This document shows positions 46,491 through 54,595 of a stretch of 64,000 nt of DNA, piece after piece. The stretch covers positions 25,306 through 89,305 of the forward strand of contig NZ_JAFWFN010000014.1 in the NCBI RefSeq assembly GCF_017515565.1, written 5' to 3'. The notes below the pieces were generated by a model that saw only the letters and a list, made by a program, of their open reading frames with translations, was not told the DNA's origin and did no database searches. This DNA comes from Halomonas sp. GTDB taxonomy: Bacteria > Pseudomonadota > Gammaproteobacteria > Pseudomonadales > Halomonadaceae. The position numbers were made by a program, and so were the translations under genes. Every line of letters starts with the position of its first letter. Position 1 is the first letter of the stretch.

Positions 46491-46682
46491 TTAACGCTTG
46501 GTTTTACACGTTGAAATACCCAGCAGCGGGTAAAGCGGGCAAAAGTTAAAAAGCCCAGTTGCCAAAGGCACAATACCTATCCACCCCCAGGCACCTACTG
46601 TTCCGGTCAACGCCAACCCAATCAGCACCGCACCTACCACGATGCGCGCTACTTTATCGATACCACCTACGTTAGTTTTCAT
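46491..46682 (-). CDS. DUF2892 membrane protein
   Basis: 63 residues. Starts MKTNVGGIDKVARIVVGAVLI and ends FNFCPLYPLLGISTC, the exact DUF2892 pattern (also found as the C-terminal membrane part of YgaP rhodanese proteins). Two spans (about 10-27 and 32-48) and two Cys after them. Commonly co-encoded with rhodaneses, persulfide dioxygenases and YeeE transporters. It lies 30 bases after the MBL gene and has a GGAG-like site (AAGGAGCGC). Confidence 0.9.
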   Translation of the reverse strand: MKTNVGGIDKVARIVVGAVLIGLALTGTVGAWGWIGIVPLATGLFNFCPLYPLLGISTCKTKR

Positions 46683-46712
46683 ACAGCGCTCCTTGATTAA
46701 GCTAGAAATCGG

Positions 46713-47579
46713 TTAAAAACGATTAATCGGCACTTTTAGATACACTTGTCCATTATCTTCAGCGGGAGGCATCTCCCCGGCCCGCATATTGACCTGCACC
46801 GACGGTATAATTAGCTTTGGCATGCCCAGCGTGGCGTCGCGCTCGGAGCGCATTTTCACGAACTCATCTTCGCTAATACCTTCGTGCACATGGACGTTAG
46901 AGGTGCGCTGTTCCGCCACACTGGTTTCATGTTGGTAAGTCTCACGTCCTGGGGCTTTGTAGTCGTGACATAAAAACAGCCGCGTTTGCTCTGGCAGAGC
47001 CAACACTTTTTGTATTGAGCGGTAAAGCGTGCGGGCATCACCACCGGGGAAATCACACCGTGCGGTGCCGTAATCCGGCATAAAAAGCGTATCGCCTACG
47101 AAGGCAGCATCGCCGACGACATACGTTAGGCAAGCGGGGGTATGCCCAGGGGTGTGCACGACACGGCCTTGCAGTTTGCCAACCGTAAAAGTGTCGTCTT
47201 CATTGAACAGCGCATCAAACTGGCTGCCATCCCGGGCAAATTCGGTTCCCGCATTAAACGCTTTACCAAAAATTTCCTGCACGTCAACGATATGCGCGCC
47301 AATACCGGTTTTTCCGCCTAGTTGCTGATGTAAATAAGGCGCCGCGGAAAGATGGTCTGCATGTACGTGGGTTTCCAGAATCCACTCCACGGTTAAGTCG
47401 TTATCACGAATAAAGCTAATGATTGCATTAGCAGAGCGCACATCCGTTTGCCCAGCGGCATAATCAAAATCCAGTACTGAATCAACAATAGCGCAGGCAT
47501 GGCTATCGGGGTCTTGCACCACGTAGCTAAACGTATTGGTGGGCTCATCGAAGAAAGGGGTGACGATTGGGCGTTGCAT
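46713..47579 (-). CDS. MBL-fold hydrolase, persulfide dioxygenase-like (Blh type)
   Basis: 288 residues of the ETHE1/Blh branch of the metallo-beta-lactamase fold, whose members oxidise glutathione persulfide to sulfite and glutathione. Metal motif ETHVHADHLSAAP (about residues 70-82), GRVVHTPGHTPACL, AFVGDTLFMPDYGTARCDFP and LFLCHDYKAPG give the His/Asp iron-binding set. The C-terminal part with TSNVHVHEGISEDEFVKMR is typical of the Blh version. GGAGG precedes the ATG. First gene of a sulfur operon; a 14-bp palindrome lies about 50 bases upstream. Confidence 0.88.
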   Translation of the reverse strand: MQRPIVTPFFDEPTNTFSYVVQDPDSHACAIVDSVLDFDYAAGQTDVRSANAIISFIRDNDLTVEWILETHVHADHLSAAPYLHQQLGGKTGIGAHIVDVQEIFGKAFNAGTEFARDGSQFDALFNEDDTFTVGKLQGRVVHTPGHTPACLTYVVGDAAFVGDTLFMPDYGTARCDFPGGDARTLYRSIQKVLALPEQTRLFLCHDYKAPGRETYQHETSVAEQRTSNVHVHEGISEDEFVKMRSERDATLGMPKLIIPSVQVNMRAGEMPPAEDNGQVYLKVPINRF

Positions 47580-47624
47580 ACAGTGCCTCCACTAGGTGGC
47601 TTTTAGCGTTGCTATGCACCCACT

Positions 47625-47651
47625 ATAAACCATATATGGTTATATGTTTAT
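47625..47651 (-). promoter_or_regulatory. Palindromic operator candidate of the persulfide operon
   Basis: AACCATATATGGTT (47628-47641) is a perfect 14-bp palindrome. It sits inside a wider near-repeat ATAAAC ... GTTTAT (47625-47651). A/T-rich palindromes of this kind are bound by ArsR-type sulfide/persulfide sensors (BigR, SqrR, YgaV) before similar operons. No such regulator gene is in the window, so the assignment is inference. Confidence 0.5.
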
Positions 47652-47741
47652 ACCTTTATGGAATTTAAAGCCATTTATTAAATACATTCTTTAACCGATA
47701 CAGTATGGTCAGTATTTAAGGTACGAACCAAAGACACGCAT

Positions 47742-47767
47742 AAAAAAACCCTGCTAGGCGCAGGGTT
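47742..47767 (-). terminator. Terminator of the gpgP-gpgS operon
   Basis: AACCCTGC (47747-47754), TAGGC, GCAGGGTT (47760-47767): a perfect 8-bp stem; the A tract at 47742-47748 gives a U run on the minus strand. Confidence 0.88.
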
Positions 47768-47783
47768 CAAAAAAGCGATTGGT

Positions 47784-49004
47784 CTACACCTTCCCTTGGT
47801 TATCTAGCTCCACCGCGTCATTCATGCGGGCCAGCAAATCGGGCACGGCGGCTTGAACTCGGTTCCAGCTGGGGATGAACGGACGCTCGCGGGGGTTATC
47901 CAAAAACAGGTTACCTGCCTCTAACAGGTTGCTGGCAAACAGCTCTACTGCCTGTTCTTCGCAATGCCGGTCCAAGCTGAGCCCGTTCATCGTGGCATCG
48001 TGATCGTAAGCTTCAATCAGGTCTAAGGCATAGCGGTAATAGGTCGCTTTTAGCGTGCGGAAGTCCTCGCTGCTAAAGCTCACGCCTTGGGTGGCGAGCT
48101 TGCGATACAGCGCCTTGGCGATATCCAGGCTCATACGATTAAGGCCGCCATTAGGGTCGTCTTCGCTCACCGGCTGGTGCTTGTGATCATAGGCATCGGC
48201 AATATCGACCTGGCACAGCTGCCTTGGCGCGTAGTTGCGCTGCAACTCGGAAAGCACGCCAATTTCAAGACCCCAATCTGCCGGTATACGTATGCCTTCC
48301 AGCACCTCACTGCGCATCGCAAACTCGCCGGAAAGCGGATAACGAAAGCTATCCAAATAATCTAAGTAAGGAAGTGACCCACACACAGTTTTAAGAGCGC
48401 GTATGAGCGGCGTTACCATCAGCCGTGACACGCGTCCGTTTAATTTCCCCTCTGCAATGCGGGGGTAATAGCCCTTACAAAAACTATAGTTGAACCGCGG
48501 GTGGGCAACGGGGTACATAAGGCGCGCCAATAACCCACGCTCGTAGGTGAGAATATCGCAGTCATGTAACCCCACCACCGATGACCGTCCTGAGGATAGA
48601 ATATAGCCTGCGCAGTACCATACGTTGCGTCCTTTACCCGGCTCCAGCGCGCCTAGCCCATGGCTTTCCAATTCGGCATCTAGCGCCTTTAACCGAGGGC
48701 CGTCGTTCCATAAAATACGAGTGTGCTGGGGTAAGCGTGAAAAAAACTCTCGGGCATATAAAAATTGGTCGCGGTCAGCGCGATCCAGCCCAATCACCAC
48801 TTCATTGAGATAGGGCACTTTAACTAATTCATCGACAATGGCAGAAAGCGCTGGCCCCTCTAGCTCTGAAAACAGCGAGGGCAAGATCAACCCCATGGGG
48901 CGCCGCTTGGCAAATTGGCAGAGCTCTTGCTCAAGCGCGTCAACTGAACGGCGCGTTAAGTTGTGGAAATCGGTAATCACGCCATTTTGATGGAAATCAC
49001 TCAT
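47784..49004 (-). CDS. gpgS: Glucosyl-3-phosphoglycerate synthase
   Basis: GT-A-fold glycosyltransferase (family GT81) that joins glucose from a nucleotide sugar to 3-phosphoglycerate. 406 residues. Visible: nucleotide-sugar entry LNEVVIGLDRADRDQF, the DxD-type metal motif in VGLHDCDILTYERG (about 147-149), acceptor region SGEFAMRSEVLEGIRIPADWGLEIGVL (shortened: PADWGLEIGVL), and a helical C-terminus with Asp/His-rich YDHKHQP. AAGGAG precedes the ATG. It follows gpgP after 49 bases in the same operon. Glucosylglycerate is a compatible solute under salt and low nitrogen. Confidence 0.86.
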   Translation of the reverse strand: MSDFHQNGVITDFHNLTRRSVDALEQELCQFAKRRPMGLILPSLFSELEGPALSAIVDELVKVPYLNEVVIGLDRADRDQFLYAREFFSRLPQHTRILWNDGPRLKALDAELESHGLGALEPGKGRNVWYCAGYILSSGRSSVVGLHDCDILTYERGLLARLMYPVAHPRFNYSFCKGYYPRIAEGKLNGRVSRLMVTPLIRALKTVCGSLPYLDYLDSFRYPLSGEFAMRSEVLEGIRIPADWGLEIGVLSELQRNYAPRQLCQVDIADAYDHKHQPVSEDDPNGGLNRMSLDIAKALYRKLATQGVSFSSEDFRTLKATYYRYALDLIEAYDHDATMNGLSLDRHCEEQAVELFASNLLEAGNLFLDNPRERPFIPSWNRVQAAVPDLLARMNDAVELDNQGKV

Positions 49005-49053
49005 GCAGTATGTCTCCTTGGCTCACTGGCCATACGCGTTGACATAGATATGC

Positions 49054-49998
49054 TCACATAACGGCAGCATGACAGGCTGGCGCCGCCGCTAAACGGCGGT
49101 CGTCTCGCCCCCACCAATGGGCTACCCCCTCAGCCCAGCCTAATGGCCCGGTTGCCTCGGTACGATATAAAGCAGCACTACGTGGCGCTATCTCCAGCCC
49201 ATGACACCCCTTGATGACCACGGCTTGATCCACCGCTTCCAGCATGGTGATATCGTTAGGGCCATCACCTAACCCCAATGAAATAGGCGGGCTGCCCCTA
49301 AGCGCGCTAAAGCGCTTAATTAACCACTCTACGGCACTGCCTTTATCCGAGGCGCGCCCCATGACGTGCCAAAAACGCCCTCCTTGGGTCAGCTCAAGGC
49401 CATCCCCCGCTAGCGCAAGGCGAAACGCCTCAAGCGCTTTTTCATCATCGTGCCAAATGAGCGGTTCGCTCCCCTCTCGCTGCCGAGCAGCCCTTGCACG
49501 CCCCTCGTCTAATCCGGTGAGCTCCATAATTTGTGGGGTGTTCAGCTCTCCCATGCGGGTAAACCGAATACCAAGTCGTTCGCGCCATATTTTTAGCCGA
49601 GCACGAATAAAACCCACATCAACCCCTGTGTGCTTAACAACGACTCCATCCCGAGCACTGCCTGGACGGTCTAAACGGGCATGGCACCAACCAGGAGGCA
49701 AACCAATAACGGCGCCGTTTTCGGCAACAAAAGGCGTCGCGGTGAGGCCAAGTGATTCGCGAAGAGGGATCAGCTCAGCACGGGTTTTACTGGTCACAGG
49801 AATAACCGGCACGCCAAGTTTTTTTAGGCGCGCGAGCCAAGGGGCTGCGGGGGCAAAATCGTAGGTATGGTGATCAAGCAACGAACCATCAAGATCCGTC
49901 ACCACCAAGCGCGGCTGCAAAGCAGGGTCAATCGCGCTCGCTGCCACTGGTTGGGGCAATGTCTTCGATATTGGAAGAGCGCTGGCATGTTCAGACAT
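49054..49998 (-). CDS. gpgP: Glucosyl/mannosyl-3-phosphoglycerate phosphatase (HAD-IIB)
   Basis: 314 residues of the MpgP/GpgP phosphatase family, removing phosphate from glucosyl-3-phosphoglycerate. HAD motif I LVVTDLDGSLLDHHTY (about 32-47), motif II IPVTSKTRAELIPL, then VAENGAVIGLP, FWHVMGRASDKGSAVEWL with Lys, and motif IV GLGDGPNDITML. Upstream of gpgS in the operon. An N-terminal extension of about 25 residues is low complexity. Specificity for glucosyl over mannosyl is inferred from the gpgS neighbour. Confidence 0.85.
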   Translation of the reverse strand: MSEHASALPISKTLPQPVAASAIDPALQPRLVVTDLDGSLLDHHTYDFAPAAPWLARLKKLGVPVIPVTSKTRAELIPLRESLGLTATPFVAENGAVIGLPPGWCHARLDRPGSARDGVVVKHTGVDVGFIRARLKIWRERLGIRFTRMGELNTPQIMELTGLDEGRARAARQREGSEPLIWHDDEKALEAFRLALAGDGLELTQGGRFWHVMGRASDKGSAVEWLIKRFSALRGSPPISLGLGDGPNDITMLEAVDQAVVIKGCHGLEIAPRSAALYRTEATGPLGWAEGVAHWWGRDDRRLAAAPACHAAVM

Positions 49999-50299
49999 AG
50001 CATCACCTATTTACCATCTTAAAAGCGTTTGTACACTTTTGTATTAAGACCTCACTCAACACGTCGTCTTCATACACAGATAAGCAAACAAGCAGATTAT
50101 ATGCCAATGAAAAATAGACTATAGATAACAATGAGATAAGAAAAAAAATGATGCGTGTTTATTTTGAGCACCAAAAAGGAGCAAAAGAGATGCACCCAAA
50201 AAGTGCAAAAAATCACTGAAGCAGAGTGCTGACCAGGGACGTGCGGACTGAATCAATCATAGGTTACGAGCAGCAAGGCTAAAATATTTGCACAAACCC

Positions 50300-50327
50300 T
50301 TGGCAAATTCTCTCAAATAGCTATACT
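50300..50327 (+). promoter_or_regulatory. Sigma70-like promoter of the sRNA candidate
   Basis: TTGGCA (50300-50305), 16-base spacer, TATACT (50322-50327). Each box matches five of six consensus positions. Transcription would start near 50334. Confidence 0.65.
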
Positions 50328-50333
50328 GACATT

Positions 50334-50431
50334 GTACTCACTGGCAGTCTTGTACACCCCCTCACCTGATGCCAGTGAGCTGCAGTGAGCCAAGCCCTTT
50401 AATGCCCGCCTCCCCCGGCGGGCTTTTTTTT
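50334..50431 (+). ncRNA. Candidate trans-acting small RNA with C-rich loop
   Basis: About 98 bases between a good promoter and a textbook terminator, with no reading frame. CTCACTGGCA (50337-50346) pairs perfectly with TGCCAGTGAG (50370-50379), displaying a 23-base loop that contains ACACCCCCTCACC. A C-rich loop of this kind could pair with Shine-Dalgarno regions. CAGTGAGC occurs twice (50373-50380 and 50383-50390), so the 5' arm could pair with either copy, giving two alternative folds. The RNA ends in the GC-rich hairpin plus eight U, the usual Hfq-type 3' end. No known family is recognised. Confidence 0.6.
50404..50431 (+). terminator. Intrinsic terminator of the sRNA candidate
   Basis: GCCCGCC (50404-50410), six-base loop, GGCGGGC (50417-50423), then eight T (50424-50431). 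It points along the plus strand, where there is no protein gene upstream. Confidence 0.88.
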
Positions 50432-50505
50432 GCGCTGTAGGTTTTCTCAATTGCTACTTCTGCAAACGTCACTGTTGTACACGGCTTGCAATGACTCAGT
50501 TTCAA

Positions 50506-51519
50506 TTACTCAACGTGAATCACAACCTCAACGCGCCGATTGCGCGCTCGCCCTTCCGCAGTACTGTTATCTTCTAACGGTCGAGTAGCCGCCAGCCCTA
50601 CTGCGCGCAAACGCTGCGGTTCTACGCCTGCCGCTTCAAGCGCTTCCACAATGGCAATAGCGCGTGCGCTGGAGAGTGCCCAGTTGGATGAAAACTCAGG
50701 GGTATTAATCGACTGACTGTCAGAGTGCCCCTCTACCCACACCTCGCCCTCGTAGCGCTGAATTGTTTCCATCAAACTACTGACAAGCGAAGAGCCACCC
50801 TCCGAAAGGTCAGCCGCCGCTGATGGGAACAGCAACTGATCCTGCACACGCAGGCTAATGCCTTCGGCAACCCGCGACACCTCAACCCCCTCAAGATTGG
50901 GTAGGTAAGGTGATGCTTCAACGCGCTCTAGCAGTGTTTCATCGAGGGCCAAAGTGCTGCTGGCAACCTCATCTTCCACCTCCTGCACATTGACGGGTGG
51001 ACGGTCAGTCAGCAGCACCATGTAGTCAGCCAGCGGCGACACCAACTGACGTTCACTCGTAGGCAGCAGCGGCCGCGGCAGCACCACATCGAAAGTGAGC
51101 ACCTCTGGGGTAGGTGGTTCCTCCTCCACCCGTGCCAATAAAGGCGGAACGCTTACTGTTGGACGGCGCTGGGGTAGCCCAGCCACACCTAACGCGGCAC
51201 TTATAGCCATCTGGCTTAGCTCACCAGGGATTGTGGAGGGTAAAAAAATCCCCTCGCGCTGCTTACGCACGCTGGCAAGCTCGAGAGGTAACGGTATGTC
51301 GAGCGTGGACAAGACATCATAACGGGTCTCTGGCTCTGCTTCTTGGGGCTTCCACGTTGGGCTAGTGACCCCAGCGGCGGCAATAATAATCACAAAGAGC
51401 GCCACTAAGAGCGTCATAATATCGATATAGCTAATCATCCAACCGCTATTGCTATCATCATCTGAATAGGCAGTCAGCAGCGAATCATGACGCGGCCCAG
51501 CGCGGTGATCTTCAAGCAT
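50506..51519 (-). CDS. Orphan MotB-like OmpA-domain protein
   Basis: 337 residues. One N-terminal membrane span with the MotB-type start GWMISYIDIMTLLVALFVIIIA (about 27-48), where Asp in YIDIMTLL is at the position of the proton-binding Asp of MotB. A long Pro-rich linker follows (about 55-200), and a C-terminal OmpA/peptidoglycan-binding domain, VWVEGHSDSQSINTP to NRRVEVVIHVE (about 250-336). No motA lies next to it, so the partner must be elsewhere, or the protein may serve another envelope complex. Divergent from the lipoprotein gene. Confidence 0.82.
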   Translation of the reverse strand: MLEDHRAGPRHDSLLTAYSDDDSNSGWMISYIDIMTLLVALFVIIIAAAGVTSPTWKPQEAEPETRYDVLSTLDIPLPLELASVRKQREGIFLPSTIPGELSQMAISAALGVAGLPQRRPTVSVPPLLARVEEEPPTPEVLTFDVVLPRPLLPTSERQLVSPLADYMVLLTDRPPVNVQEVEDEVASSTLALDETLLERVEASPYLPNLEGVEVSRVAEGISLRVQDQLLFPSAAADLSEGGSSLVSSLMETIQRYEGEVWVEGHSDSQSINTPEFSSNWALSSARAIAIVEALEAAGVEPQRLRAVGLAATRPLEDNSTAEGRARNRRVEVVIHVE

Positions 51520-51622
51520 GGGAGCAATTACTCATTCAAGTTTTTAACCTCATGGCCGATATAAGCTAAGCGTGGCAAACTAGTCTATCAAAAGCCGTTT
51601 TGTAGCGAGAAGGAACTATCAG

Positions 51623-52360
51623 GTGCGTATTCGTTTTATTTCATCCTCTAAAGTTCGTTTTTTACGCCCTGTTAGCTTAGGGCTTGCAAGCCTAATGCTA
51701 AGTGGTTGCTTTTATGCCAATACCTCACAGGCACCGGTGGCAACGACGTACCCTTACACAGAACAGCAGCGGATGCAGGCTGCCCAGCACTGGGGAGTTC
51801 TGGCCCAGCACGAGGCTGCCGGCATCTTACGCAGTGAACGCGTACGCTTTAGGGATTTACATATTCCGGCAGAAGAGCATGCCTACCTCAGCGCCTACAG
51901 CGGCGGCGAATTTGAACGCGGCTTCCGCACCCTGCTAACCAGTGAACTGGTTTCTAGGGGAGGCAGCGTAACTACCCAACCTCGCTCAGGCGGCGCAACG
52001 GTTCAGATCGATGTAGAAGTCGTTGAACACCGGGATCGTGGTTACATACGTCCGCCCTTTGGCACTTACACAGCACTTGCCAGCGGCATTGCGGTTGCCA
52101 CTATGCCACTACGCAACTGGAGTGAACCTGCTCTGGCATTAATTCCTGCCGCCATGCTAGCCGACACAACGACCGGTAGCTGGACGCATACGGGCAATGA
52201 GGAAATCATCGTCACCACGCAAATAATTGAGGAAGATCGTATTCTTTACTCATCTTCCAACATTTATTACATCAACGGGGGAGATCGTCGCCACTATGCC
52301 CCGCATCGCGTTCCCCAAGCACCTACTACGCCCACTGTTTCCATCACTGATACCTGGTAA
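51623..52360 (+). CDS. Lipoprotein of unknown function
   Basis: 245 residues with a GTG start and AGAAGGAA about eight bases upstream. A lipoprotein signal peptide ends in LMLSGC with Cys at 29. The mature part contains a FlgO-like alpha/beta segment (FERGFRTLLTSELVSRGGSVTT) and a possible membrane-like stretch, TALASGIAVATMPL. The C-terminus is strand rich (EDRILYSSSNIYYING). No family is firmly recognised. Its stop codon is part of the 18-bp repeat that carries the next gene's start, so the two genes are tightly linked. Confidence 0.75.
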   Translation: MRIRFISSSKVRFLRPVSLGLASLMLSGCFYANTSQAPVATTYPYTEQQRMQAAQHWGVLAQHEAAGILRSERVRFRDLHIPAEEHAYLSAYSGGEFERGFRTLLTSELVSRGGSVTTQPRSGGATVQIDVEVVEHRDRGYIRPPFGTYTALASGIAVATMPLRNWSEPALALIPAAMLADTTTGSWTHTGNEEIIVTTQIIEEDRILYSSSNIYYINGGDRRHYAPHRVPQAPTTPTVSITDTW

Positions 52361-52429
52361 CGCTATGTTTTCTAGTAACACTATGTCTTCCAATAACGCT
52401 ATGTCTTCTAGTAACGCTACATTTTTATC
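52358..52429 (+). repeat. 18-bp tandem repeat with stop and start codons, about 3.5 copies
   Basis: Four 18-base units run from 52358 to 52429: TAACGCTATGTTTTCTAG, TAACACTATGTCTTCCAA, TAACGCTATGTCTTCTAG and a diverged TAACGCTACATTTTTATC. The first TAA is the stop of the upstream lipoprotein gene. Units 1-3 each carry an ATG in the frame of the next gene, coding for MFSSNT, MSSNNA and MSSSNA. Confidence 0.92.
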
Positions 52430-53003
52430 TTTTACTTATTACTGTCGCTTTTTAGCGCGTAAAGCCAGCTTTTTACCACTGGTGTTAATGGCGCTGACAC
52501 TGGCAGGATGCGGCACCTTTGGCAACACAAACACCCAAACGGCGGAGCCTGAGCCCGACCTTTCCGATTTAGCCCACGCGGCTGCCAGTCAGATGGTAGC
52601 GAGCAACCCAGACATAACACGTTATAGCCCGATGATAGCGGCTACGTTTGTCAGCATCGACAATCTTAGCCAATCCTCAACGTTTGGCCGTATTAGCTCT
52701 GAGCTTATGGCCTCTGCCTTAGCACGGGAAGGCATGCAGGTACGTGAAGTAAAAATGCGCGACAGCATGTTCATCGAAGAGAGCGTAGGCGAGCTGATTT
52801 TATCTCGCCAAGTACAGCGATTAAGCGCCCAACACGATGCACGCTCTATCTTGATGGGCACTTATGCCCAAGGGCAAGACTACCTTTATGTCAGCGCACG
52901 GGTAGTTAGGACGGGTGATGCCATGGTGCTGGGTAGCGCCGACTTTAGAGTACACCTCAATAACAACACACGAAGTTTGTTAGAAGGCCAAGGCGGCTGG
53001 TAA
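52365..53003 (+). CDS. FlgO-family lipoprotein
   Basis: The frame is open from 52227, but the region from 52365 has three in-frame ATG codons in a tandem repeat; the third (52401) is closest to a proper signal peptide, ARKASFLPLVLMALTLAGC, with lipobox LAGC. The mature part matches the FlgO domain: SQMVASNPDITRYSPMIAATFVSIDNL, SSTFGRISSELMASALAREGMQVREVKM and YVSARVVRTGDAMVLGSADF (each shortened when matched). FlgO is an outer-membrane protein needed for flagellar stability in Vibrio. No flagellar cluster is next to it except the MotB-like gene. About 200-212 residues. Confidence 0.82.
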   Translation: MFSSNTMSSNNAMSSSNATFLSFTYYCRFLARKASFLPLVLMALTLAGCGTFGNTNTQTAEPEPDLSDLAHAAASQMVASNPDITRYSPMIAATFVSIDNLSQSSTFGRISSELMASALAREGMQVREVKMRDSMFIEESVGELILSRQVQRLSAQHDARSILMGTYAQGQDYLYVSARVVRTGDAMVLGSADFRVHLNNNTRSLLEGQGGW

Positions 53004-53056
53004 TCAGCGAACAGTCATGCAACGTATAGTGATGTAAAACTTGCGTGTCAGAAACC

Positions 53057-53092
53057 AAAAAAAAGCGCTAACCCTATGGGCTAGCGCTTTTT
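53057..53092. terminator. Bidirectional terminator between FlgO-like gene and glyA
   Basis: AGCGCTA-CCC (53064-53074) pairs with GGG-TAGCGCT (53078-53088) with one bulged base on each side, flanked by eight A and five T. It serves both convergent genes. Confidence 0.88.
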
Positions 53093-53148
53093 GATTAGAG
53101 GCGGTCAGACAAAACTGTCAGACAAAACTACTTGATAGACGGCCTACA

Positions 53149-54414
<1,266 letters not shown>

Positions 54415-54595
54415 CGGCGAGAACCTCGTAACGAAACGATCATCATGGGAGAAGCGAGGGCGCTATCATAACGCAGCCTGACGCGACTTTCATCGCATCC
54501 GCGTCAGGTGTTGCATGAGTATGTTTCATGTTGCTGGCGCCCTTCAAAGGCTGACCAAGTGGACAGCCACGCTACTCGGCTAGCTTCCAACCTCG

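Larger units (their letters stand above)
49999..50505. other. 507-base intergenic region with gpgP promoter and an sRNA locus
   Basis: Between gpgP (leftward) and the MotB-like gene (also leftward, ending at 50506). The A/T-rich left part (50000-50160) must hold the gpgP promoter. At 50168-50210 two imperfect direct repeats GCACC-AAAAAG lie around a tiny frame, MHPKSAKNH (50190-50219), that has AGGAG eight bases before its ATG. The right part carries an independent plus-strand transcription unit described separately. Confidence 0.5.
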
